A stretch of 64,000 nucleotides of DNA, from contig NC_044591.1 of NCBI RefSeq assembly GCF_901933205.1, positions 1,771,501 through 1,835,500 on the forward strand. The letters are read 5' to 3'. A program made the position numbers and the translations under genes. Below the pieces are notes generated by a model. It saw only the letters and a program-made list of their open reading frames with translations, had not been told where the DNA came from and searched no databases. Shown here one piece after another: positions 34,801-46,800 of the stretch (positions are counted from its first letter, which is position 1; each line of letters opens with the position of its first letter). This DNA comes from Camarhynchus parvulus (taxonomy: Eukaryota; Chordata; Aves; Passeriformes; Thraupidae).

Positions 34801-37800
34801 GGTTCCCACAGACCCACTCCTGAACTTGTCCATCTTCTAGCTCATCTCTTTTCCCATCTGTCTCCAGTTTCCATGGGAACTGCTGAAGGACAGACACCTT
34901 CAGCAACAAAGATTGGGATGCAGAGGAGCCTGCAGATGGCTGCAGCACATCCCCTGGGATAGGGAGGCTGTTCCCAAGGGGAACAGGATATCTCTGGGCT
35001 TGTAACCCCTTCCCCCAGCATCTTTAGGAGTCTGACAATCTTTTCCCAGCGTGGATTTTTGCATTCCAACTCCCAGCATGGCTGGGTTTGGGCACCACAG
35101 TCTCTGCAGCCTCTGTGGAGGCTGGATTGTCCTCTGGGGATGGGGACCTGCAGGATCAGAGCCCTTCTCTGATTGGTCCTGAAATGGAAACCCCATCTCA
35201 GGAGGGCTGTAGAAACAGGAAAAAGACTGTTCCCCTTCAGGAAACAATATTTTGAGGGAGATTTTGGAGGAGATACCTCAAGGGAGAAACCCACTATCCC
35301 TCTTTTGAATGTCCCATCCTTGTTTGTCACTCGCAGACACCAGGGACCTCACAGCAGGAGCTTCTTCTGAGAGCATTTGGGTGGGTTTTGGTTGGTGGAA
35401 CCTTCTGCATCATCCTCAGCTGGCTGGATGCATGGCATGACAGGTCTTAGAGCTGTGCAGCCTCAGGATGCACTCAGAGATGGGGTGGAAGGGCCCGTGC
35501 AGAGCAGGAGGGCACCAGTCCAAAGCAGCTGGAGTGGAAAATTCAGGGATTTAAATTTCCTGCAGCCAATTCCTTTCCCACCCTGATGCAGCCAGGGAGA
35601 AGAGCCAGGCTGTGATGGTGCTCACTGGCAAAACTGCACTAATAACTGGGAATTGACTTTTCTAGAAGCAAACATCCCTCCTTATTGAGTTGCCATAAAG
35701 CTATGGAGTGCAACAGGATCAAGATCAATATTTACCATAAGAAGCAATAAATCTTTCTGCTTGCTGAAATAGCAAGCAGGCATCAGTTGCCCATTTTGGG
35801 AAGTGCTTTAAGAGAAATATTTGGAAATTTATATTTTTTCCCTTGTAATGAGTTCCAAGATGGGATGTCAGCACTGAGATCTGGAAGAGCCAGCATCCCG
35901 GGAGCCATCTGGGAGCAGTGGTATAAATATATCCTCGTAGGTTTGAGATAACAGCTTGGATTCAAGTACTCCAGAGCCTGTTAAAGGGCAGCCCTGCTCT
36001 TGTGCATTATTCCACTGATTTTCAGTGCTCCAGCTCTGAGTTTTTGCTGAGTCTTACAGGCTTTGGGAGCCTGTAAGGAGGAGCTTTTGGGATCCCTGCT
36101 GGACCCAGGCAGGGAGTTCGCTGTGTCCCTCTGTGGTCACTTGGTCTTTGCCACTGGTAGGACAACTCAAGGAGGCTATTCTTGCTCCTTTGACCTTGGC
36201 AGCTCCTCCAGGGGCTGGCTAGAGGGTTTCTGCTGCCCTCGGCAGACTGGCAGGAGTCTGCCTTGATCAGCATTTAAATAGAACTGAGCTGCTCCTGAAC
36301 ACTTTGCTTTACATTTTGCTTTAAATAAACACTTTGCTTTAAATGGGTCTCCTCTCCTGCCACATAATTGCTCCTACAAGTTCAAGAGCTCCTTAAGCAG
36401 CTCTTGCCCAGTTCCTGTGATCACAAGCTCTGTCCTGGACTTGTCCACAATACCACTGTGACAATTCAAGTTGCTCTTGCCTTATGTAAAGCCCAGGAAT
36501 AGGCACATTAGATAACCACCTCTGGTAAAGAAAATAGCTTAAATCTGTTGTCTCCCAGTTATTTTAATTGAAGCCAGCTATGAATACAAGAGAATTGGGG
36601 ATGGGGGAGGCTTTTCCTTTTGTGTAACTTTAAGCTGTTTGTTTATTTTCTGCAAGTTTAGGCATTGAGATGCATTGCGTGTCGCACTTCTCAATTTCAC
36701 ACTCTGCTTCTCACCCACCAGCTCTGTGCTGCAGCACTGTGTTGCCAGCACAAATTGAATCCCTTAAAAACAAACAGAAAAAATTGTTCAGTTCTTTGTT
36801 GTCTTTTTTTTCCAAAGACTCCCCATTTTCCTCACTGCTTCATGTCCCAAGTATCATCAAGGGATTTTGAAAAGAGCTGGGTCATATGGAGGCATGGGAA
36901 AGAAGCAGTTGGTTTGTTGTCAGGTGAAAGTGGGAATAAGATGAGATGGCTCTGGCAGAGCTTTTACTGGTGAAGTTGGGGCAGCCAGGGAAGATCTAAG
37001 TGTCCTCATGTCTGTTTGCTTTTTACCCTTCAGGATGCCCTGTTGGTCATTCTCAAGAGCCTGATGCCGGCGTGTCTCTTCAATATAATTGGGTTTGGAT
37101 CCACCTTCAAGACCCTCTTTCCTGTCAGCCAGGCCTATTGTGAGGTGGGTGACCCCACAGTTCACAGAATCACAGACTGGTTTGTGTGGGGAGGGATCTT
37201 ATATACCATGGGCAGGGACACCTTCCACTATACCTGTGTGCTCCCAGCCCCATCCAACCTGGCCTTGGACACTTCCAGGGATCCAGGGGCAGCCACAGCT
37301 TCTCCGGGCAGCCTGGGCCAGGGCCTCACCACCCTTATAGTAAATAATTTCCTTATACCACCAAATCTAACCCTGCCCTTCTTCAGGTTAAAGCTATTCC
37401 CCCTTGTCCTGTCACTCCAGGCCCTTGTCCAAAGTCCTCCAGCTCTCTTGGAGCCCCTTTATGCACTGGAAGGGGCTTTAAGGTCTCTCCAAAACCTTCC
37501 CTTCACAAAGATGAGCATCCTCAACTCCCTCAGCCTCTCCCATGGCTCTCCTTGGTGCTCAGAGGGTGCTGGTGCTGACAATTCCCCTGTTCCTTTGGGC
37601 AGGAGAGCCTGCTCATCGCCTGCCAGAGCATCAGGAGGATCCGGGCTGATATGGGCAGCATCAACCTCCTGTCCCCCCTGAAGTGGCTCCTCCGCCAGCC
37701 CATCCACAGGGGCCACCCCCGGCTGCTCTTTGTGCTGACAGCCGGGGCCATCAGCAACACGGGGAAGGTTCTGGAGCTGCTGCGGGACCACTCCTGCTCC

Positions 37801-40800
37801 ACCAGGTACAGACTCAGCCCTGCAGGGCCAGAAACCTGGCACAGGCTGGCATGTGCCTCCCCTTGAGCACAGCTCCATCTCACAGACGTCCCCTCTTCAG
37901 AGACAGAGGCAGGACGGATTGCTGCTATGAGCCATGGGAGAACCTCAAAGGGTTTGGAACGAATCCCAGAAGTTCAGATGCTTTTTAAACAATCAAAAGC
38001 AGGATAATTGAGCTGACAACTTCACAGCTCTCGGCTGATGCTTCCTGCTCGGAGAGATTGACACGCCAACAATCTTCCTCGCTTTTTTTTAATATTTTTT
38101 TTTAAAGCACATCTGGGGCTGGCCCCAGCTGCTTCCAGGATGGGGCTGTGCAGAATTGAATATGCTGAAAGGCAGCTATGTAAAAAGCAGCTAATTGTGC
38201 ACAAGCTCCCAGCCTGGCTCCCCAGCCCTGATCACAGCCTGTTCTGGTTTCTCCTCTGCCTCTTTAAGGAGCACAAAACATGAGAAAAATGTGAGAAATC
38301 CTGATTCCTCTTCCATCTCTCAGACTTTGGAGTTATCAGGGAAGCTGCTCTGTGGGTAACTGCACAGAGGTCTGATTGTTTCCCAGGGCATCCCACCCTC
38401 CCACCCTGGCTCTTGCAGGGCTGGAAGGGAGGGTTACATGCAATCAGAGCTGGAGCGTGGTCTTGGGTGACCCTGGAAGGGAGAGTGCTGGGCATGCCCC
38501 TTCTTAAAAGAAGATCAGAGCCTTATTTAGGAGGGGTGTGAGGCTGGCCTAGGATTTGCAGGCAGCTGAGGATTAAAACCCTCCAAGAGAAAAGCCCCTT
38601 GTGCAGATGCAGTTTGCTGCTGAGGGTGCTTTCTTTCTGAGCAATCCCCTGCCCTGCCCAAATGCCATATCCCACCCATTCCCATCCTCCTGGCTTCCTG
38701 GCACATCCATCCCCACCTAGCACTGCCCTCCATGCCTTGCCTCCAGCTCAACTTCCAGCCTTCAGCCCAAACCAAATCCTGATTCACAGACCTGGCAGTG
38801 GGAGGGAGCAGCCTCACCTGGCTGGATCATCCTTCCTTGAGAAAATGTTTATTTTCATTGCAAGCAGAGATAATTACTGGATCTTTAGTGCTATTGACCA
38901 CAGCCAGCAGGGAAAAGAGCTGAACTGAGAGCAAAGCAGCTTGTTTGTGTTTGCAGAGGAGGGGAAGGCTCGAGGTCCTGCTGGGAACCCCTGAGTGTCA
39001 CTGCTGAAGGCTGCTCTTTGGGGAAGGGATTTGGGGTCTGCTGAGAGGAGGGGGCTGGTGGTTCATAGAACCCCAGAATGGTTTTCTTTGGAAGTGACCT
39101 TAAAGCCCATCTCATTCTGCCCCCTGCCATGGGCAGGGACCCCTTCCATAGCCCAGAGTGCTCCAAACCCCCTCCAGCCTGGCCTTGGACACTTCCAGGG
39201 ATCCAGGGGCAGCCACAGCGGCTCTGGGCACCCTGTGCCAGGGCCACCCTCACAGGGAAGAATTTCTTCCCAATATCCAGTCTAACCCTGCCCTTCTTCA
39301 GTTTAAAGCTATTCCCCCTTGTCCTGTCACTCCATGACCATGTCCAAAGTGCTTCTCCAGCTCTCTTGGAGACCCTTTACGCACTGGGGGATTCTCAACC
39401 TTCCTGCCACATACCTAAAAGAGGGGCTGGTTTATTCTGCTGGACACAGAAGTGGCAAAAAGCCAGAGGGAGTTTCTGCCTGAGGGAGTGTGTGAGCTAC
39501 ATGGGGCTGGTGGGTGGCTTTTGCTTTGGATCCTGATTCTCCGTGTCCCTTTGCAGGTGCTACAGCTTCGGCCTCGGGCCAAACGCCTGCAGGAGGCTGG
39601 TGCGGGGTCTGGCTGCTGTATCCAGGGGCGTCTCCGAGTTCCTGGAGGAGGGCGAGAGGCTGCAGCCCAAGGTACAGCCCCCACTACCCGGGGCTGTGAG
39701 GATGCTCTGCTTCAGCGAGGGGGAGGCCACGGCTCCCGGGGGGCTCATTCCCCATCCTGGCCCTGCCTTCCCAATCCCCCCGCAGCAGGTGGGCGAGCGG
39801 GAGGGGATGAAAGAGCATCTCGGTGTCCGGCGGCCGTCGGAGGGAGCGGAGGGTGCGTTTGCCTCCGCCTGGGGCTGGGGACCGCGGTGGCGGCGGTGCT
39901 GCAGCTCTGCCTTCAAAGGCAGCTCTGCCTCAGATACGGCGAGGGCAGTGGGACTGGCATCAAAGCAGCCAATTAGTTCTGAAGTCGGGCTCAGCCCTGG
40001 CGTTGCTCAGGCGAGAAGGACTCGGGGTTGGAGCGAGAGGAATGTGCTGTGATGGCTTTGCTTATTAAGCTGACTTTAAAGCCTCTCCATTCCCTCTCTC
40101 CCCATGGAGAGTAAAACCGTGTGCTTGAAATCTGGCATAGGGATGGCTCTGTCCCCTGGTGAATGCAGAGCCCAGCCTGTCACCTGCTGCTTGACTAAAC
40201 CCAGAGAGAATTGGGTCTTTAGCTCCTAAATATCTGCAAAAAGCCAGCTTCTACCTTCTTGATCTCTCAAGGAGGAGTTCGGCAACTCCACCCTCTGCAG
40301 GAGCCTGGAGCACACAAAAACCTCTCTAAGACAGAATGGCATCAACATTTCTGATGTAAATTAAAAGCAGAGACAGTGAAGAGAGAGGTGTTTAATAAGA
40401 GCTATTAATAAGAGCTTTGCAGGCTGTGCAGCTCGGTGCCTTCGGCAGTCTGAGGCGTCAATTAACGGCTTTATAAAACACAGCCTGGTGTGTCTTCCCA
40501 AGCCTGTGAAAAAGCAGGGAACAATGGGGAATATTTGAGCTATTCTGTCTCTAAATCTGGTGTTCAGTTCCCTTGGCATGCAGGGAAGCTCATGTAGATG
40601 GCTCCATGGGAGATTTGCCCATGAGGTATTCACGAATATTGGTCTTCACCACATGTGTAACAGGCAGAGCATTGCTGATCTCTGGCAGTGGCTTGTGCCA
40701 GCAATGAGCTGTCCCAAAATTATCAGTGTGTGAGTGCTGGGCTTGGGACAAGGGCTGGGGCTGGGGCTCAGGCCAGTGAAGGCTGACAGCATATCCTGGG

Positions 40801-43800
40801 TGCTAGAGGGGAGCAAGGGATGCTGCCTCACATCAGAGAAAGATCCCTCAGGCCAATAGCTCCCACCTTGCTCTGGGCTGGCAGTGTGTGTGAGATCAGC
40901 CCTGTGCTCCATCACTATCTGCTCATGGTAAAAATCGGGGAATCATTGAGTCATTTAGGTTGGAAAAGACCAACCATTAACCCAGCTCTGTCAAGTATAA
41001 CTGTGCCAAGGAGATGGGGGTGCTGGGATGCACGTCAGACTAAGAGGAAGCAGACTGTCAGGAGAGGGTAGGAATCAGCTGATGGGATTGTTTGAGGGAA
41101 TGTTCCCTTTCCCTGTGGCACATGGCACGTGCACCATGGCTCACACCGTGTCCAGCTGGTGTTGAACCTCTCCCCCTGCCCTTTGCAGATGATCAGGTCA
41201 CTGAAGAAGGCGATGGCTCCGGTCCTGAGCGATGTGTCTGTGGAGTGGGTCTTTCCTGAGAGCACTGAGGTCTTGGTGTCCCCTGTCAGCAGCAGCTGCC
41301 TGTTCCCTGGTGATCACCTGGTCAGCTACAGTGTCATCTGTGACACCTCCCCGTACCTGTCCAACCCCAGAGCTGTGAGTCTGTCCCAGGAGCAGGGGGT
41401 GTTGGGGTGTACGCAAGAGTCTTGGGTCTCTGCATGGTCAGGGGGTGTCTCCCTTAAGGGAGGTGATGGGTGGGGCTTTGGGGGGCAGTAGTGGCTAAGG
41501 AGGCTGGTGCAGCCTGTCTCAGCTGAGAGCTGATGGACAGAGACTGTGGTGGGACCTGTTCCCTCTCTGTGCTTCCCCCCAGGACAAGAGGCGGCAGTAC
41601 AGCACGATGCATTCCCAGGAGTCGGGCAGCTCTGTTTTCTTTCACTCCCAGGAGGAGGGAGCAGGCTTGGAGAGCTGGAACCACTCCAGAGACTCAGAGG
41701 GGTCCTGCCCTGCCGAGCGCTCCCCCGACCACCTGGGCGTGGGCAGAGACCCTGGGGGAGAGTCGGACACGGACACGGGTCAGATTTTCCTCTGTACATG
41801 CGGGGGGGTGATGCCCTGTCTCTCTGATCAAGCTCCTGTCACTGCTCCCCCAAGTTTTTTGCCTGATTTATACATGTCTTCAGCTGCAAAGAGCTGGAGG
41901 AGTTTGCAGGAGAGATGACAGATCTCCTGAGGCTTGAGCAAGTCTGTTTGGTTTGGATGTTTTATCCAAACCTGTCAGGAAATCAAGGGAAGCCTTGGTG
42001 AGCTGGGTTCCCTGGAGATTTTCAAAGCAGCTTTAGCTTTGGCCACATAATTATTTACAAGCTTCCCAAGCAGTGTGAGGAGGAGTGGAGTGAGCAAATG
42101 GGTAGCTCTGCTAGACCATCCCTGTACCTGCAAAGCAACTTCCCAGTCAGGAGGGGGGAGGATGGATCCAAAGCCCTCTCCCCAGGGTGTCACTCCTCCC
42201 CACCACGGCCTGGCTGGGTGTTTGTTTCAGCAGCATGTGGCATAAAGCAGCTGGTTGCACCCTGGAGCTGGGGAAACCTCTGTTACTCATGGGATGTTCT
42301 TCCCTTTTATTCCAAGAGGATCTGTACTGTGCATCCCCTCAAACTTGTCAAAAGCAATGAGAAATCGTGTCTTTCCAAGGCAGATTTTAGTCTTGCTCTG
42401 ACAGGAGCGTGTCTGCACTAATTAAATTTCATTAGTAAACCCTTTGTCTTCTCCAGGGAGGTTTGGGGAAATGCAGTCAGGCTTTTTTTGGCTGAAAACT
42501 CCTCAGACAAAACCTTCCCAACCTGCTCTCTTGACATCTCCAGGAATTTTGTGTTTCTATTTCCTTCTGTGCTTTCGTTGCTTTCCTTAAAACTTTGCAG
42601 GGCTGAGTGTGGCCCCCTGAGCTTTGGCAGGACCTTGGCGAGGGCTCCCTGCCTCCCACTGTGAGCCAGGGAGTGGTGCTGGCTGCTCCCAGTGTGGAGT
42701 GGAGCTGATCCTCTCTCCCCCCGTTCAGGAATGGATGTGAAGGCTCTGTCCAGGAGACGGGCATACAGCACCACCCACATCTCCGAGCATGAGCCCCGCA
42801 GGAAGGTGCCCACAGCCAGCGACCCTGGCACTGCCCTGGTGAGAAACCCGCTGAGGAAAACCCACCTGCAGGACCTGCAGCAGCTCAGCCCCGAGCCCTG
42901 GCAGGTGGATTTGCAGGTAGGTGATCCCCCGAGAGGCTTTGCCTGCAGGTGGAAGCCAGCAAGGAGGAGGGAGAAAATATCCGGTGGATAAGAGCCTGAA
43001 GGAAAGGGCCTGACTCACACTAGCCCTAAAATATTGATATAGGTATAGATAATAGATACAGCTCTGCAGCACATCCCAAACACTGGGGAAACGAGCCTAG
43101 CAGGGAGCAGAGTGCCATCCTGATATCCCATAGCAGTCCCTCCCCATGGGAGCCTGCTTCTCCCTGCTCCTCTTCCCCTTAGCAGCCTGTGCTTCACCTT
43201 GCTGCTCCTCTGGTCCTTCTTACCTCCCTACAATTTAGGATTCAAACCTGCCCATGGCTGTGGCACTTCTGTGCCTGGCAGGGAAAAGGAATTCAGTGCC
43301 AAAGCAGGTTCCCAGCTGGATGCATTGCCTTACATAGCACTGGGATGAGATGTGAACCTGTGTGATGATACATCTGCTGAACAGGGTTTTGTCCCCTACC
43401 TGCAGCAGGTGGAATTTGGGCAGATTTTTCAGCTGATCTTTGAGAAGGGTAGGGATAGTTTTCTCTCATCCTTGGCATTGCTGGGATGCTCTGCTCTGCA
43501 ATCAGCATCTGCAGGGCTGGGAGGACCAGCAGCACTTGTGTTCCCATGGAAACTCAGAGCAGGGACTTTCATTTCCCCTCTTCTCTGGGTTAGAGATCAC
43601 TGGGTGAGGGCTGGGAGGGGAGATGAGGGGGCAAAGGGGAAAGCAGGGCCAGGGCTCCAGAGGGAGGGATGAGACCTCTGCCCTCAGCCTACAGCAGTGA
43701 GGATGGTGAACAGCATCAGTGACCAAGAAGAAGCAGGTTTTAGGGGTACTGGCACCATTCCCTGTATTGGGAAGGTCCCCAGAGCATCCTCCTGCCCTTG

Positions 43801-46800
43801 GTGTGCAGGCAGGAGTGGAACTGACTCCCTTCTGGGGGGCAGTAAATGGTTAACAGCATGCAGCCTGCTCTTAATTAAATGCAGCCTGGTTTTGCTATCC
43901 CTCCTGCTGCCAGGGCTCCCAGCAGCTCTCCCAGCTCCCAGTCCTGCTGCCAGGGCTTGACATTTTCAGGGGTGTGAAGCCGAGCCCTCAGCTCATCTCC
44001 ACGCTTGCCATGCTGGGAAGGAAAGGTCAGCACCAGCCACAGGCAGCTTAAACCCCCAGCTCCATTCCCAGCTGACTTCCCCTGGCTGGGAGGAGAGCTC
44101 AGGCAGGAGAAGGAGCAGGTTTGGAACAGAAAGGGTCTGGCAGGATGTGTCAATATTAGCTTGGTAAATCGTGCCTAGGGCCACCTGGCTCCCAGTTTTG
44201 CTGGTGGTGTCATAGAACAACAAAATTTAGGTGGTGGTAGGAGGTCATATATGTCTGTCACTCAGAGAAAGTATCCTTCCATCCACCACTTTCTACCACC
44301 TCTGTTCTTTGCTGGTGATGTCCTAGGAATATAGAGTCTGTCTGTTTAGATGGATCTTCCCACAGCCCTGGGGACAGGGATGAAACCCAGACCTTGCACA
44401 GGGGAGCATCTCTGTGGAATGTGGTGCCAGAGGTGCTGGAGTGGGGGATTCATGTCTCCTGAAAGTGGAGAAACACTCTCATAAAAAAAAATTAAAAAAA
44501 GATAAAAAGATAAAAATTCCTTTCTCCCATCCCCTGCACCTCTCCTTTCGTTACTAAGCAACTGGTCCTTGATCTTTCTGTCTCTCTTCTTTTCTTTGGT
44601 TCCCAAGTGAAGTCATTAAAATGTCTGGAGGGATGAAACTCATATTTCACCTTCTGTATGTCTGGGGAAGGAGCCCCGGGGGCCAGGGTCCCTTGGGGAC
44701 ACCCCAAGGTCTGGTGGAGAGCTTTGTCTGGGCACAGATCCCAGCCGGGGTGGGCAGAGGGAAGGACCTGGGTGATTGCATCGCTCACAGGGGTTGGGTG
44801 GGGACCAGATGGGATCAGAGCAGACAGAGCAGGTCCATGCATGGAGCAGATGGGATCAGAGGGGACAGAGCAGGTCCATGCATGGAGCAGACAGGATCAG
44901 AGGGCACAGAGCAGGTCCATGCATGGAGCAGATGGGATCAGAGGGGACAGAGCAGGTCCATGCATGGAGCAGACGGGATCAGAGGGCACAGAGCAGCTCT
45001 GTGCCATTGGCTGCAGCCAGGTCCAGCCCTAACACCTGCTCTGCTCTCAGCCCCTCCCGGCCATCCCGCGCGGCTCTGCCAGCAGGATCCGCGGCACAGG
45101 CGCCCGGCGCCCCGCCCTGCTCCAGCACAGCTGCGTGTCCTTCTGCCACGACGCCACCGCCCCGGACGGGCTGCAGGAAGCCCCGGCGAGGGGCTTGGAA
45201 GCACTCGGTGCCATCAGGAGCCTGCACTCCTCCTCGGACAGCCGGAGCCCCGGGGATCTGGGTGAGTGGGAGAGGGGGGCATGGCCAGCCTCACCTCACC
45301 CTGTCCGTGCCCGGGTCTGGTGCCATTGCATCGCACCCCGTGCCACCGTGTGACAATTGGGAAGGATTAATGACGGTTTTGTGGTGCCAGTGGGGAATTC
45401 AGCTCCCAGGGAGGTGATTAATGATCTGCCTCTCCCCTCTCTGCAGAGTCTGCCCAGCATCCATCCCTCACCTTTGAGACAGAGACCTCTTCCGACTGGG
45501 AGCCCCAGGACCTGGATATCGGCGCTGCCTGCGGCTCCCCGCGCTCCCCCAGGGCCCTCTGCAGGGCAGTGGTGAAGGGGCTGAGGAACAACGAGCCTGT
45601 GCAGTGGGAAGTCACGTTTGATGTCCACCCTCTGTTCCGGGAGCGGGAGAGCCAGGAGGATGGTGACACAGACCTGTGGAGTGAGACCTTCCACCACCTG
45701 GCAGCCAAGTCACTCATCCAGGACTTGGAGCAGCTCGCTGAGAGGGAGTGTGAAATCGAGCATGGTAATGCACAGCTGGCTGCAGGCAGACCCTGCCTGG
45801 CCTCGGGAGGGCTTTCCAGCAGTCTCAGCAGCCTCTGGAGTGAAAACAAAAGCTGCTGGTGGTAAAATATTAGGGAATGTCTCACACAACTCCCAAATAA
45901 CATCTCCCTTCAGCTGCCTTGTGCTCTTCTGCTTCTGGACCCTTGCTGCACATGATCATTCCTGAACTCATGTTCCTTCCCACTCCTCAGAAGCAGGGGT
46001 TGGAATTGAAGGTCCTTGAGAGTCCCTTCTGACTCAGTATGTTCTGTGATTCTGTGATCCCTCTGCTTCATGCATGAGGTAACATGGTTATTTTTAAGGA
46101 GTTGGTCACTTGGAGCTGGGAAGTGGCATCCAACTCCAGCAGCAGCCCCCAATCACTGCTGTGGGCCACACATGTCCCTGGGCTGTGTCAACCCTGTCCT
46201 CCATGAGGTGCATCTGGGCTTGTAAAATGACAGCAGGAGCAGCAGTGGGCAGAGTTTAGAGAGATAAAGGGATACAGCCCCTGCTGGGCATGGATCCCCA
46301 GGCATGGGGGTGGGTGTGGGAGCTGGGTGTGAGGGGTGGGGGAGCCCCTGGGGCCCGTGGACTCTGACCCTGCTGTGCCTCCTGTGGCAGGGTCTGGGCG
46401 GCGGTTCCAGCTCAGCGCTGTCCACACCAGCAAGGCCTGCAACATCATCAGCAAGTACACAGCCTTTGTGCCTGTGGATCTGAGCACCAGCTCCTACCTG
46501 CCCACCCTGGTCCAGTACACCCACACAGGTAACATGGAGCTGCCACAGGGGTGGAACCTTGTCCTGGCAGGGAAGGTGTCACTGGGAAACTTCTCTCAGG
46601 GCAAACCCTGTGAAGCTGCAGTACAATTTGGCACCAGATCCATACCCAAGGCCGTGGTCAAGATCTTGGTGGCACCAACCTCTTCCCCTGGCCAGAGAAA
46701 GGGTCTCCTCTGAGGTCTGGGTACCCAGGGATGACCAGAGAATCACATAATGTTTTGGGTTGGAAGAGACCTTAAAGTTCATCCTATTCTACCCCCTGTC

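Noticed and set aside
44208..44300. Possible CR1 3' tail (CATAGAACAACAAAATTTAG)
   Set aside because: Only the first few bases resemble a CR1 end; too diverged to call.
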